A stretch of DNA of 64,000 nt, taken from the NCBI GenBank assembly GCA_963281255.1, contig OY725503.1, positions 3,596,001-3,660,000 on the forward strand. Direction: 5' to 3'. This document shows, piece by piece, positions 10,332-21,372 of this stretch (within the stretch, counting starts at the first letter, position 1; each line of letters begins with the position of its first letter). Under the pieces are notes generated by a model. It was given only the letters and a program-made list of their open reading frames with translations. It was not told the origin of the DNA and searched no databases. The position numbers and the translations under genes are program-made. Origin of the DNA: Aphrocallistes beatrix. Its lineage: Eukaryota > Porifera > Hexactinellida > Sceptrulophora > Aphrocallistidae.

Positions 10332-13300
10332 TAAAAGGATCTAAGTTGGAACGGATGGTGCCAGAAAACAGGACAGGGTCCTGGGGGATTATGGTGAGTC
10401 GAGAACGTAAATCACTCAGTCCCACATCTGCTATATTCACTCCGTCTATCATAATATTTCCTTCAGCAGCCTCCAGGATCCGAAACAGAGCTAGCGTCAG
10501 AGAGGATTTGCCAGCTCCTGTCCTGCCTACGACAGCCAGCTTCTGACTGCCCTTTACCTCCAGGTCCAGTTTGTCTATCACTACATCCAGGTCCGGTCGA
10601 TACCGGACGCTGTATTGGTTGAACTGGACTACTCCCTGTTGTGGCCAGTTCGCAGGCAGGTTTATGTTCTCTGTCACTGCCGAGGCCTCTGTTTTCAACT
10701 CAGCGTACTCTTTCACTCGTTCCACGGACACGATGTTAGTTTCCAGTTCGGAACTCATTCTCACCATCCAATTCAACAGCCCTGTGACTTCGAGGGAATA
10801 ACTGATTGATAGTCCGATTAGACTAGCGTCTGCAACATTCATTTGTCTTGAGACGACGGCAAACAATGACGCAAAAAGAACGACAAAATGGCCGACAAGT
10901 TCAAGTCTGAGACCGAGCCAACGATTAGCACAGAGACTCGGGAAGTTGGCTTCGTTATTAAAATCCACGTGTAACTCGTTCCGAAGAATAAAAGCAGAGG
11001 TCCTTTTGTATGCTCGAATCGTGCTAGTCCCATTCAATGTCTCTTGGAAATGTGAAAAGATTGGAGAGCGAGAAACTGATTCGATACGTTTCAACTGCCT
11101 TGAAGTTGCAACGTAAATCCTTTGAACGACGAAATAGAATATCAACAAAGGAAGGATGACAACCAAAAATATCGGTGTAGCAGAGGAGATAATAATGAAA
11201 ACTAAAACGATACCAAATGCAGTGCTTATGAAAGTACTGATCGATCTAGGGATGTTTTCATCGATGAGGTAGATGTCTTTTGAAAAGCGATTGATAATCC
11301 TTCCAGTAGGAGTGGTGTCAAAGAATGCAAGAGGACAACGGAAGATATTTAGTAACATAATTTTATGCAAGTAACGTGAAGCCGAAATAGCACCTAACGC
11401 CAACAAGTAGGTGGATACGAATGTGAACAGACCCTGTACTAATCCCAAACCTGCGTAAACACCCAGATAGAAATCGACATTGAGCGATGATGTGTTACTG
11501 GAGTTGCTACTAGCATTATTAACAGCGTATTGGTTGGTCCAGTAAACGAGCCAAAAAGATGCACCACCGTTTGCTACGAATGAGAGTATATACGATGCTA
11601 GGATGAAAATAGACAATATGATTCCGATTGACTTCAGATATGCGAATAAAACCTTCAGTTGGACATGGCCTGACTCAACTGTTTCCTCAGAAATGATCCC
11701 ACCTTCCTTTTCAGCGCCTTTATCTGATTTTGTTTTCGATCCTTCTTTCGCATCTTTCTCAACAGCATGCTTTTTTGGATCACTCCCAGCCTCCTCGTGT
11801 TCTCTAACAGTAACGAAGGTATCTATCAGATGAGCAATATGCCCGTTGGCTCCTATCACAGTCTCATATTCCCCTTGTTCTGCAATAGACCCGTTCTCCA
11901 ACATTATGATATAGTCGCTATCCGACACGTAGTTGAGGTTATGCGTTACAAATATCCGAGTCTTGTTCTTCAACAGACCGTTAGGACCTATCACCTCCTC
12001 GTAGATGTGTTGGCCCACGTGTGCGTCCACTGCAGATAGTGTGTCATCCAGGAAGTACACGTCACAGTCCTGATACACAGCTCTGGCCAAACTCACTCTC
12101 TGCTTCTGGCCTCCACTCAGGTTGATGCCCTTCTCTCCGATCTCCGTCTGGTCCCCTGTGGGCAGGATCTGGATGTCAGTTTCTAGAGCACACGCCCTCA
12201 ACACGTCCTGGTACCGGTCTGGCTGTTCCAGAGCTCCGAATAGGATGTTGTCCTTCAAGCTGGCATTCTGCATCCAAGCTATTTGAGGTACGTAAGCTAC
12301 TGTGCCTGACATTTTCGCATCACCAGAAAGTTTCTCCATCTCTCCCAGCAATGCCATTAACAGTGAACTCTTCCCACATCCGACTTGTCCAATGACAGAG
12401 ATAAGGGCTCCAGTCGGAATTTCCAGATTTATTTTTTTCAAAATAGGTCCACCAGACAATTGCCAAGAAAAGCTTGCGTTTCTCAAAGAGATAGCAGACC
12501 CACCGATAATTCGGGATTGCGACCAGTCAACAGAATGCGGATCAAGTTCCTCCAAGTTTAGGAACTTGTTGAGACGAGTTACAGACACACTAGATTCCAC
12601 CACCATTGATATCGTCCAGGGAATGGTAGCAAGAGGTACCTTTAGCAGGCCGAACAAGGATAAAGCCACAAAGGCAACATCAGCAGTTAGTGCGTTCCCA
12701 GCGAGAACGTAGGTGGCAAAGGAGGCCAACGAAACGAGGACAGGGGCACTCTGCCAAAAGAAACCTGATATAGCAGCCATGATAGCTGAATACTTCAGCA
12801 TTCGCATCTCTTGGTCACGTAAGGAGAGTATCTCGGACTGGTGAGGAGATTCCCAAGAGTAAAGTTTAATTACTTTAATTCCGTTTAACATCTCCGTCAC
12901 GGCCTTGATTCGCTTGTCTTTAAGTGCCATTTGTCTGGCCTGGATTTTACGATTCACAGCGGCTAATACACTGTTGATAGGGATGAGTAGAAGCATGACT
13001 ATAAGACCGGCGAACACGGCATACTGTATCGTGAAGTAGAGGAAAATAATCGCGAGAACGGCCTGATAAGGAGCTGACCAAAGGTAGTTAAGGAACGTCA
13101 CTAAGTCCATGAAGCGTTGAGAGTCAATGGACATTAGGTTGACCATTTCACCAGTGGTGGATTTCTGCCTTCCCTCAGCACTGAGTTTCAGTGATTTCCT
13201 GTAGACGATGCTAATAAGAGCCGCTCGGATGTTCATACCCAAACGGAAAACAATGTCGAAGTGTTGATGGTAGAAGAGAGAACGGATTACGGAGGACGAG

Positions 13301-14457
13301 AATATAACAGCAGCGAACACTAAACCATGCCAGTATGGCTCATCTGGATTCTGGACAAAGTTGATTATAAGCTTTAGTATTAGCGGGCTGATGAAAACCA
13401 TGGTATCACAGAAAAGTCTCAAAAACGCGCTCTTCAAGAAAGGAAGCCAAAAAGACCTGATTAGCACCCACAGACAGTTGACATGGAGAGCGGACCGATC
13501 ACGGGGGGCTGAAGTTGTGGGGTAAGGAGAACTAGACTGAATAAGTGGTTCCTTTTCTAAGTTCCTCATACTCCTCAACAGTACATCTTCATCCCCGCTC
13601 AGGTTATACTGCCTCGCAAACTTCTGCTGCTTCTTTTTCAAGGCACTCATCCAGTTGGTTCTGAAAGGAGCCGCACTGTTCACAATCATCTCGGTTCGTG
13701 GGAGGGACCATAGGTCAGTGCGATCAAGAGCTCGACGATAGCCTCTCCAGATTAATCCGTTCAACCACCACCACGTTATCTGAGACAGAAATGTAGCCCT
13801 TTCCTCTGGACTTGGTTTTTCAATTCCTTTAAACCAACTCTCAGGGATCTTATCGGGAAGTAGGGTGAGTACGCATAAGATAAAGTGAGTGCAAAGATTT
13901 AGACAAGCAATACTGAGGTAAAAAGAATTATCCTGAGCAGAAAAGATATTTCTCTGGAATCCTCCTTCTATGTCTAATGAATAGGTGCGTATCTTTATGA
14001 TGTCGAAAATAAGCAGAGCTAACCAGAAAATATGAAAGATGCCAGATGAGTATATGCCACGGTAACGGTGATAATAGATGAGGATGAGCGCAAATACGAA
14101 AGAAATCAGAGCGATGGTTGGAGAGGAAATCTGGAAAGGAGCAAGCGACTCATATTTCGTGGAGACGATTGTGTACATTGATTCAGCAGTAGAAATGGCA
14201 ATAAGGAAGCTGATAAGAACACATTTTGAAACATTCAACCAGTTAAACTTGATGTGAAACTTCGTTTGGCTGAAGTATAAGAAGTGTACGAGTGCGCTCA
14301 AAATAAATATTAAAGACGTTGCAGATAAGAACACTGTGTCCTGGAAACAGAGAGTGAAATCTATCTCATCATAGCCTCGATTTGGTTCATCCAGGCCTGC
14401 CCAAAAGCTAGAAACAGGTTGACAGTAAGAGTCCAAGAGGGAAAAGTTGGATGCCAT
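10332..14457 (-). CDS. ABCC/MRP-type ABC transporter, unit 3 (divergent; last exon not found)
   Basis: This ABCC exporter exon has about 1375 codons from the ATG at 14457 (MASNFSLLDSYCQPVSSFW). It has the same TMD0-L0-TMD1-NBD1-TMD2-NBD2 layout as unit 2 but is clearly diverged in the membrane domains. NBD1 carries Walker A GQVGCGKSS, LSGGQKQR and FLDDTLSAVDA. Two blocks are nearly identical to unit 2 at the DNA level: 11929-12306 (core of NBD1) and 10324-10738 (end of TMD2 and first half of NBD2). The exon ends at the same donor, A|GTAAGT at 10331. No terminal exon is present before unit 2. It is a paralogue of units 1 and 2, oldest by divergence outside the converted tracts. Confidence 0.92.
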
Positions 14458-14820
14458 GTCTATACCTAGTTAATCAAATCGAATGGGTTTTATAATCATT
14501 TAGGAATGTCTACAAGGTATATGCTAATTAGTGTGTTATGTTGTACTAATCCAATTATGACCACAACACGTGCGTTTAGACGGAAGGTTGAGTAAACGGT
14601 TCGACAAAATAAAATATATCTTATCTATGATACCTGATTGCTTATCTTGAAAACAAATTGTCTACAAAACATCATCACACGTATCATGAGGAAAGCAAAG
14701 TTTTATCAATCTATAATAATTCAGAGTAAAGATAGATACTAAAAGAGCAAAGTATCAATTCTGTAAAGTTATATCTAATTAGGAAATAAGCAAACATCAT
14801 AATTCAAGGGTAACAGCAAC
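14458..14820. other. Intergenic, AT-rich
   Basis: This is 363 bases between the start of ABCC unit 3 and the stop of the Lifeguard-like gene. It presumably holds the unit 3 promoter and the 3' untranslated region of no other gene. I see no repeat, open frame or known site. It does not resemble the promoter conserved between units 1 and 2. Confidence 0.4.
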
Positions 14821-15624
14821 TCAATCTTTTCTCTTCATCATCCTGAGTATGTAGAGGAAGAGATTGATCATATCCAGGTAGAGGTTGATGGTAGCCATAA
14901 TGTACTCATCTGGACTGACTTTATGCATTATCATATGAGTGTCGAGTATAATGAAACCACTGAATATTATAGCACCAGCGAGGGATACCATTAATTCTCC
15001 TATTTCTGTTGGGAAAAATATGTGAATGATGCTCCCAATGATGAGGATCCAAAGGAAGGTGAAGAGGCCAGCTGCCCAGGTTGAGAAGTCGTAGGTAGAC
15101 TGTAGAGTGTACATGGTCAGGATGAAGAATACAGACAGGGACAAAGCGAATGCTGTAATGACTGAGTGGACCTCATACAACGTCACGATGTGACCTACGA
15201 CTACGGATTCTCCTAGAGTGAATGAGAAGAGGAGCACTAGGTTTATTGGGTGTGAGTCCTTGAAGAACATGAGCGCGAACAGAAGTGGGAACATTGCAAC
15301 CATGTCCAGAGTCAGGAGGCCAGGGTGGTTGGATATGAAGTCACGAATCGCTTCGTGTCTGATGAAAGCAGTACTGATGATGGTAGTAAGTGCTAGCTGT
15401 ATCGCTAACAGGAAGTACACTCTCCGCAGGAAACCTAGACGGATATGGATAGCGGCTTGGGAGACCTTTGACCCCGTGGTACCCCCGCTCTCTCCCTGAT
15501 CATCCACCCCGGGAATGGAGTATCTGTCGGACGTCTTGGCGCTGGAACCATTCTCAGGATTGATGATAGCGTCTAGACTGATCCCGGACATCTTTCTGAG
15601 GTAGAAACTAAACGCAAGTATCAT
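14821..15624 (-). CDS. Lifeguard / TMBIM family protein (TMBIM4-like)
   Basis: A 267-residue member of the BAX-inhibitor-1/Lifeguard family, multispanning ER or Golgi membrane proteins that regulate calcium leak and apoptosis. A hydrophilic N-terminus of about 75 residues precedes seven hydrophobic segments (roughly 77-260). Visible family marks are LGFLRRVYFLLAIQLALTT at the first helix and the ending NLYLDMINLFLYILRMM. The last matches the conserved C-terminal segment containing the pore-associated Asp and is closest to TMBIM4/LFG4. Translation may start at the first ATG (15624) or at MSGISLD eleven codons later. It lies 144 bases downstream of LRRCC1 on the same strand. The subfamily assignment is less certain than the family. 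Confidence 0.9.
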   Translation of the reverse strand: MILAFSFYLRKMSGISLDAIINPENGSSAKTSDRYSIPGVDDQGESGGTTGSKVSQAAIHIRLGFLRRVYFLLAIQLALTTIISTAFIRHEAIRDFISNHPGLLTLDMVAMFPLLFALMFFKDSHPINLVLLFSFTLGESVVVGHIVTLYEVHSVITAFALSLSVFFILTMYTLQSTYDFSTWAAGLFTFLWILIIGSIIHIFFPTEIGELMVSLAGAIIFSGFIILDTHMIMHKVSPDEYIMATINLYLDMINLFLYILRMMKRKD

Positions 15625-15768
15625 AGGAAAAGAATAAGCATTTAAACTACTGAATTAATTAATTTAAAATCGATATACTATTCTCTATTTGGTAATCTGT
15701 GAACAGTGGAATATATTGATAATTTAAGTGTGTATTTACAAGACAGTAAAATTCGGTGTATTCAATAG

Positions 15769-18744
15769 TCAGTTGTTCTGGATATCCTGAATGGTTGAAG
15801 TTAGCTTCTGGAACTTTTTCTGCGTGTGTTGTCGTTCTTGTGATATCTCGACAAGTAGCGCTCTCATCTCCTCCTCCACCTCTCTCACTTTCTCACCAGA
15901 TTTCGCGATTCGTGCATCAGCATCCCTTCTAATATCTGACACCTTTTCGTTGAATTGAGCTGCCAATTCGCTGAGTGCAGACTTCTTTTCCAGATCAGCT
16001 TTATCTCGATACGTCTTGGTCTCGTTCAGGATGTGAGTCATGTGCTCTTTCTCTTGTTGGAACAGCTTCTCTCGCTCTGCAAACTTCTGTTTGGCTTGTA
16101 TCATTTCGTTCTCAATCGTGCCTATAACCTCCAACTTCTCATTCCACTGAGATTTGAGGTAGGAATACTTTTCTGTGACGCTATCTCTCTCTTCATTACT
16201 CAATTCCAAACACTGTTTCAGCTCTAGTAACTGGTGAGACAAGTCTTCATACTGCATCTCCAATTGCTGGTACTCGTTGTTCTGGTTACTGAGTCGTTTT
16301 TCTGACTCTCTCACTTTGTTAGTCACAGCTGTGCTCTCATCTCGCATTGCTTTAATGCTCGTTTTCAACTCTGAAATCGTCTCATTCTGGTCGGCGATTA
16401 TCTTACCCTTTATCTTCACTTTATCTCTCTCCTCACTCAACAGTTTAGCAAGCTGAGTCAGCTCACTCCTCTGAGATTCAACTTGAGCTTCCAGTCTTCC
16501 CTGGTCGTGTGCCAGACTGGCCCCTTGTCTCGCCAACTCCTGACTCCATAATTCCCTCTCCAGACGCAGTCCCTCTGAAATGGACCTTTCAGCTTTCAGC
16601 TCGGATTTCAACTTATTTAAATTCTCTACAGCTTCCTCATAGCTGCTAGCAGACAGTCTAGCGGTTTCTAACTCTTCTTGAAGAGAACAGATCTTAGCTT
16701 GGAACTCACATAGCATGTTCTCACTCGAATCTGTCAGAGTGTGAATCTTCTGTTTCTGTTCTTTCGCCAGTTTAGTCAGCTCGGAGACGAGCTGTGTAGC
16801 CTTGGACTCTCGCGCAGATATTTGTTTATAATGCGAGCTGCTCCTTTCGAATTCCTCTGCAACCTGACAGAACTTGGACTCTAATTCTGTGAACCTGTCC
16901 GCCTCGATTCTAAGCGCCATACGGAATTCTTCCTCCAGCGCTTTATACTTGGTTTCTGCCTCATTGAGTTTGAACTGGAACTTATCAGTTAAGGCTTGTA
17001 TTTGAATCTTACATTTTTCTCCCTCCCTCTCCACCATTTGCCTTAACTCAGGCCCGTCCCTCGCTATCATCCTAGCGGCGATACACTGATTGTGCTGCTC
17101 CTGATTCACAAACAGAGCCTGCAGTTCTTGTAACTGTTCCTTCAAACGACTGTTGGAAATGTTTGCTACGGACAACTCTTGTTTAGCCGTCTCAAGAGAC
17201 TTTTGGTGTAGAGAGAACTCCTGTTGGAACTCACTGCTCTTGCTTTCCATCTGATGAAGCAGCTTCTTATACACGACCTGTATCTTCTTCAGAGCGTCCT
17301 GATACCTTGCTTCTTTTCCTGTCCACTCGGCAGTGGATTCTCTCATCTCTCGCATCTCTTTAACCAGTCCCTGAGCTCTAGCCTCGCTCGCACTCAACCG
17401 ACTCGCCTGCTCGGCTACTACCGTGTCCAGGCGGGCCCCGTGTGCTAGCGCTATCTCGTGCTTCTTCACAACTGCTCCTTCTCTTCCTTGCAGCTCGCGT
17501 ATGAACGCTACCAGTCTCCTACTCGCCTCCTCTGCCTTCCATCTCCTCTCCCGCTCACTCTCCAACTCACTCACCAGCTCTCTCACAGCCGTTCCCTCTT
17601 CTCCATCGCTTTTAGCATCCTTATGGACAGTACATTTCTTCCCCTCAACTTGGATGTTAGAACTGCTTTTATCTTTCTTGAAGTTCGCACGCTTAGATTC
17701 AGATTTCCTCTGCAGACAAGTCGGCGGGGAGTGAACAGACTGAGTTGAGTCAGAATCCTTCTCAAACGGATCGAACTCGTACGGTGCATTATCTAAGCTG
17801 TTACCTGCATGATCAACTTCAGCATCCTGTCTCTTACCAGGATTCCCATCCATCATGTGCACCAGCAACTCCTCAATGTGTTCCAGGCGTGTGGCGTTAG
17901 AGAACTGATCTGCATGCGTTGAGCTGGACGGAGTGGAGTTTCGCGAGTTGTCTGTCCCGTCTCCTCCCACCAGCTTATCTTCACGGAACAACTGCAGGGC
18001 CCGGTCTACTCGCGGCGTTTCCTTGAGGGAGATGCTCGACTCAAGCGAAGGGGATTCGCTAGCATAATAGTGCTGCGTAGCCACACTCTTGTGTATCACT
18101 CCCGCTTCTAGCTGTAGCTGTAGCAGCTCCTCGATTTCAGGCAGCAGGTCGAATGAGGCAGAGGGGGACAGCATGGCACCGTGCGGATCCACCCCATCCA
18201 GGATCTGAACGCTGGTCAGACAGGCGTACAGCTGCTCCTTATAGTCCAGTTCTCTCTCACAGAGCGGGTTGGTGACTTCCTGTCTCTTCAGCACCAACTC
18301 TCTAAGAGTGTACACGAGTCTAAGCACGTGTGAGACGTGAGCTATGCTGCTGAGTCTGTTGCCGTGGAGAAGTAAGATTTTCAGTTTGTGATTGGGAGTG
18401 GAGAAACTCTGTAGAGGTGTGATGTCAGTGAGTGCATTGAACGAGAGGTCAAGCTTCTGCAGGTTTGTAAGCAAGGCTATCGCAGGAGTCAGCGAGTTCA
18501 GCTTGTTACAGGCTAGGTTGAGTGAGGTCAAGCCTACTAAGACTTCCACGCCATCCGTAGTACTGAGTAGGTTCGAACTAATGTCCAATGTCCTCAGGGA
18601 CCTACTGATGGGTATCAGGGTGTCTCTATCCAACACAGTGATCTGGTTGCAGTGCAAGTTCAGGTATGAGATTGTAGTGGGAAGGTTTGGAGGGAATTGG
18701 ACAAGGTTTTCATCTATTAACGAGATCTCTTGACCACGTATCAT
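15769..18744 (-). CDS. LRRCC1: LRRCC1-like centrosomal leucine-rich repeat and coiled-coil protein
   Basis: This is a 991-residue protein. Residues 1-180 hold leucine-rich repeats (SYLNLHCNQIT, SLRTLDISSNLL, SLNLACNKLNSL, LQKLDLSFNALTDI, LKILLLHGNRLSSI) with an LRR cap (VQILDGVDP). A low-complexity linker follows (about 185-385), then a nearly continuous coiled coil rich in Glu, Lys and Gln from about 390 to the end. Length and architecture fit vertebrate LRRCC1 (about 1030 residues), a centriole and ciliary protein needed for spindle-pole integrity. The gene is a single uninterrupted exon. Other LRR/coiled-coil centrosomal proteins are possible, but both order and length favour LRRCC1. Confidence 0.8.
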   Translation of the reverse strand: MIRGQEISLIDENLVQFPPNLPTTISYLNLHCNQITVLDRDTLIPISRSLRTLDISSNLLSTTDGVEVLVGLTSLNLACNKLNSLTPAIALLTNLQKLDLSFNALTDITPLQSFSTPNHKLKILLLHGNRLSSIAHVSHVLRLVYTLRELVLKRQEVTNPLCERELDYKEQLYACLTSVQILDGVDPHGAMLSPSASFDLLPEIEELLQLQLEAGVIHKSVATQHYYASESPSLESSISLKETPRVDRALQLFREDKLVGGDGTDNSRNSTPSSSTHADQFSNATRLEHIEELLVHMMDGNPGKRQDAEVDHAGNSLDNAPYEFDPFEKDSDSTQSVHSPPTCLQRKSESKRANFKKDKSSSNIQVEGKKCTVHKDAKSDGEEGTAVRELVSELESERERRWKAEEASRRLVAFIRELQGREGAVVKKHEIALAHGARLDTVVAEQASRLSASEARAQGLVKEMREMRESTAEWTGKEARYQDALKKIQVVYKKLLHQMESKSSEFQQEFSLHQKSLETAKQELSVANISNSRLKEQLQELQALFVNQEQHNQCIAARMIARDGPELRQMVEREGEKCKIQIQALTDKFQFKLNEAETKYKALEEEFRMALRIEADRFTELESKFCQVAEEFERSSSHYKQISARESKATQLVSELTKLAKEQKQKIHTLTDSSENMLCEFQAKICSLQEELETARLSASSYEEAVENLNKLKSELKAERSISEGLRLERELWSQELARQGASLAHDQGRLEAQVESQRSELTQLAKLLSEERDKVKIKGKIIADQNETISELKTSIKAMRDESTAVTNKVRESEKRLSNQNNEYQQLEMQYEDLSHQLLELKQCLELSNEERDSVTEKYSYLKSQWNEKLEVIGTIENEMIQAKQKFAEREKLFQQEKEHMTHILNETKTYRDKADLEKKSALSELAAQFNEKVSDIRRDADARIAKSGEKVREVEEEMRALLVEISQERQHTQKKFQKLTSTIQDIQNN

Positions 18745-18921
18745 GCTGCATACTATTGTAAGTATGGAATAAATGGTTACTACACTTTCGTGTTTTAATC
18801 ACACGTGGATCCAGTTGTAGCAATGGGAGTAATTGCCCCCTCAACTCGATAAAGTCCACCTTATTCACCTTACCATCGCTCGCAATCATTCATAGTAAAT
18901 CAATATACATCTTGAATCTAT

Positions 18922-20040
18922 TTAAAAGAAATTTAAAAAAGGATCAGATTCAGACACACAGACAATGATTCCATCATCTCGAACTGCCAAACTTCTATTT
19001 TGGAGTGTCTGCTTGCGTCCCTTGTTATCCAGTTCTGCGGTTAGTTGCAAGTTGTGTGAGTACACTTGGATTGAACCTCGGGAATAGTCGCTGAGCAAAA
19101 CGTTATCGAACTTATCAACATTGAGAAAGAGTTGGTTGTTATCACAGCCTGTTGCAATTTTCCCATACTCCCCCTGAAGAGAAAACCAGTGTATCAATTC
19201 TCCACCTCTATCCAGCACCAGGAGTGTGTTATCCTTCGTGAGTTTCACATCGCATGGATGAGGAACCGCATTAAAATGGGTGATCAGATCCAAATCATGG
19301 GAGAAAACATGAATTATGTTGGTACAAGCGACGTACAGGAGTCTATTTTCTGAAACTGCTAACCCAGAAGGGAAATCCAGTCCTACAGCCCTACCCAACA
19401 GGACTCCGTCTAGCGAGAACTTGAGTAGACTGCTGGAGTCCCATTCTGTCACGAACAGACACTGGTGCTTTACAGCCATTGAGTAGGGCCAGCTTAACTG
19501 TTCATTTTTAAACTGTCTTAAGAGTTGCATGTCTTTATCGTAAACATAAATAGACTTTTCTCTTCCGGAAGTTAGGTACAGATTGTCCTTCTCATCTACA
19601 CACACCCTGAGACAGGAGTTAGGAGCTTCATCCAACTCTTCTCTAAACAGGGAGAGGAATGTGTCTGTTCGTTGAGTATAGTCGGGGAGTGAGAGTGGGG
19701 AACTATCACACGATTTCTCCTGTGTGTTAAACTCAAGACTGAAGTTAAGGACAGTTTCCTTCACACATCTTAGGCGACCTAAGTCCCAACAGCAGCTGTG
19801 GAGTTTCTCACACCTCTCTGTCTCCTCCATCTCCGTATCATTCTCTAACTCCGCTCTTAGCCTCAGGAGTTGATCCACCCTTCCACTCAGATCACACTTC
19901 AGAACTTTATCCTCCTCCTGCAGGCCAGAGAGCGAGGTCAGATGACTCAATTTCGCGTCCTTTATTCCAGGTGAATCTTCAAAACTCCCGAAAAATCGGT
20001 TTATATCGCTTTTTGCCTCACAGAAAGTTCTAAGATTCAT
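18922..20040 (-). CDS. NHL-type beta-propeller protein of unknown function
   Basis: A 372-residue protein from the ATG at 20040 (MNLRTFCEAKSD). An in-frame TTG further upstream is not used here as the start. The N-terminal ~130 residues are hydrophilic and probably helical (SGRVDQLLRLRAELENDTEMEE). Residues ~150-370 form repeated blades of the NHL/YWTD type: CVDEKDNLYLTSGREKSIYVYD, WPYSMAVKHQCLFVTEWDSS, FPSGLAVSENRLLYVAC, and so on. No RING or B-box is seen, so it is not a complete TRIM-NHL protein. NHL propellers bind RNA or protein; the specific role cannot be inferred. It is co-directional with LRRCC1, with a 177-base gap. Confidence 0.75.
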   Translation of the reverse strand: MNLRTFCEAKSDINRFFGSFEDSPGIKDAKLSHLTSLSGLQEEDKVLKCDLSGRVDQLLRLRAELENDTEMEETERCEKLHSCCWDLGRLRCVKETVLNFSLEFNTQEKSCDSSPLSLPDYTQRTDTFLSLFREELDEAPNSCLRVCVDEKDNLYLTSGREKSIYVYDKDMQLLRQFKNEQLSWPYSMAVKHQCLFVTEWDSSSLLKFSLDGVLLGRAVGLDFPSGLAVSENRLLYVACTNIIHVFSHDLDLITHFNAVPHPCDVKLTKDNTLLVLDRGGELIHWFSLQGEYGKIATGCDNNQLFLNVDKFDNVLLSDYSRGSIQVYSHNLQLTAELDNKGRKQTLQNRSLAVRDDGIIVCVSESDPFLNFF

Positions 20041-20200
20041 CGTTGGTGGTTGGTGGTGAGAAGAAGCTAAATATCTAATTGACAAATAAAAATATTTTTA
20101 AGATTTTACGTAATAAGAACAGTTGATATGTATTTCCAACCCATCACATGACAATATTCTATACAAACAAGCAGCAGAAGTGAACATTACTACAGAATAG

Positions 20201-21169
20201 TCATGACGGAGACACAATCTGTATTGTTAGGTAGGGCACGTGAGGTGCGAAGTGGCTGAACAGCTGAGACAGCACCTCCTGACTGGAACTGCCCTCTCTC
20301 ACCTTCACCTGCATCGAAGCGGCTAAAGACTGGAAGCCAACCCTCCAGAAATACTCCTCCACTATCTCCACCACCCCGTCAAAGGTAGACGCTTCTCGGA
20401 GCAGTTTATCCACGGTCTGTACGTCACTGGGACTGAGCGACTGAAGCAGAATACGGCCTGTGTATATGGCTATAGGCATGAATGTAGTGATGGCCATGAA
20501 CGTAATGAAGATGGTAGCGACTATGTCAGCATGCATGAGGTTATCAAACTCTATGAATATCTGAGAGAGAATGACTGCTACTGCGCATATTATGTTCACG
20601 ATAGTGAGACCACTCATCTTCCCGGGCAACAGTGAAGATACGAACGTCACGTTCTTATAGAGTTTGTGCTGGTATGAGATGGTGCTAGATTGGTTGGAGT
20701 AGAAGAGTTCGTAGTGAGGGCAGTTGGAACGGAGGATGTGTGAGAAGAGACAGCTGAAGAAGATGTTAATCACCACTAACGTGAGCGTGTTAATCGAAGC
20801 CGTTACAGGGTACGTCTCTACGAACGATTCAAATGCGTGTTTTATTATGGACAAACTCATTAAGATGTTTATGATAGTTGAAACGAATATCCCCAAGACA
20901 TCTAACCGCTCGTATCCGAAGGGATAATGCGACGGGATGGGGGACTTGTTGAGAGCCAGCATGACTAGGAAGGTGAGGAAGTACATTATGTCGTAGAGGA
21001 GGAGAGAGGAGTATGCTTTGAGTGCGAGGCTGTGAGTGAGAAGGCAGTAGTAGCTGAGAGAGAACATGTATACGAGACTGGCCAGGAGAAGCACGAGGTA
21101 GAGACGGAGGTTCACGTCCCTGAACATCCCCAGTATGAACGTGCCTACCTTCTTCAACCCATCTAACAT
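20201..21169 (-). CDS. SLC30A6: ZnT6-like cation diffusion facilitator (zinc transporter subunit)
   Basis: A 322-residue SLC30-family protein with six hydrophobic segments between about 20 and 250 and a C-terminal cytosolic domain. Recognisable stretches are YPFGYERLDVLGIFVST (TM2-TM3 loop) and VDKLLREASTFDGVVEI plus FWRVGFQSLAASMQVKVR (C-terminal domain), which are ZnT6-like. The second helix reads YDIMYFLTFL where active ZnTs have an intramembrane His-x3-Asp pair. This agrees with ZnT6, which lacks its own transport site and acts as a heterodimer with ZnT5 in the early secretory pathway. It is slightly shorter than the human protein at the C-terminus. Single exon, 160 bases from the NHL gene. 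Confidence 0.85.
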   Translation of the reverse strand: MLDGLKKVGTFILGMFRDVNLRLYLVLLLASLVYMFSLSYYCLLTHSLALKAYSSLLLYDIMYFLTFLVMLALNKSPIPSHYPFGYERLDVLGIFVSTIINILMSLSIIKHAFESFVETYPVTASINTLTLVVINIFFSCLFSHILRSNCPHYELFYSNQSSTISYQHKLYKNVTFVSSLLPGKMSGLTIVNIICAVAVILSQIFIEFDNLMHADIVATIFITFMAITTFMPIAIYTGRILLQSLSPSDVQTVDKLLREASTFDGVVEIVEEYFWRVGFQSLAASMQVKVREGSSSQEVLSQLFSHFAPHVPYLTIQIVSPS

Positions 21170-21229
21170 TCTAGCTAGCTGCCATATAAACTTTTAATGA
21201 TTGATAATCAAGAAAAAACTGAATTTTAT

Positions 21230-21362
21230 GAAAATTCTCAATTGAATTAACGTAACATTGTACATCATTATAGAATTTTCTAGAATCTCAACTGTTGAAT
21301 TAATGTAACATTGTACGTATATCTCTGTGTGATCATTATAGAATTTTCTGGAATCTCTACTT
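21230..21362. repeat. Two-copy direct repeat of about 60 bases
   Basis: The blocks at about 21238-21295 and 21290-21358 both contain TTGAATTAA.GTAACATTGTAC and ATCATTATAGAATTTTCT. They lie between the ZnT6-like start and the small APC13-like gene. This is a local tandem duplication of unknown significance, possibly in the 3' or promoter region of these genes. Confidence 0.7.
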
Positions 21363-21372
21363 ACAGTTGAGG

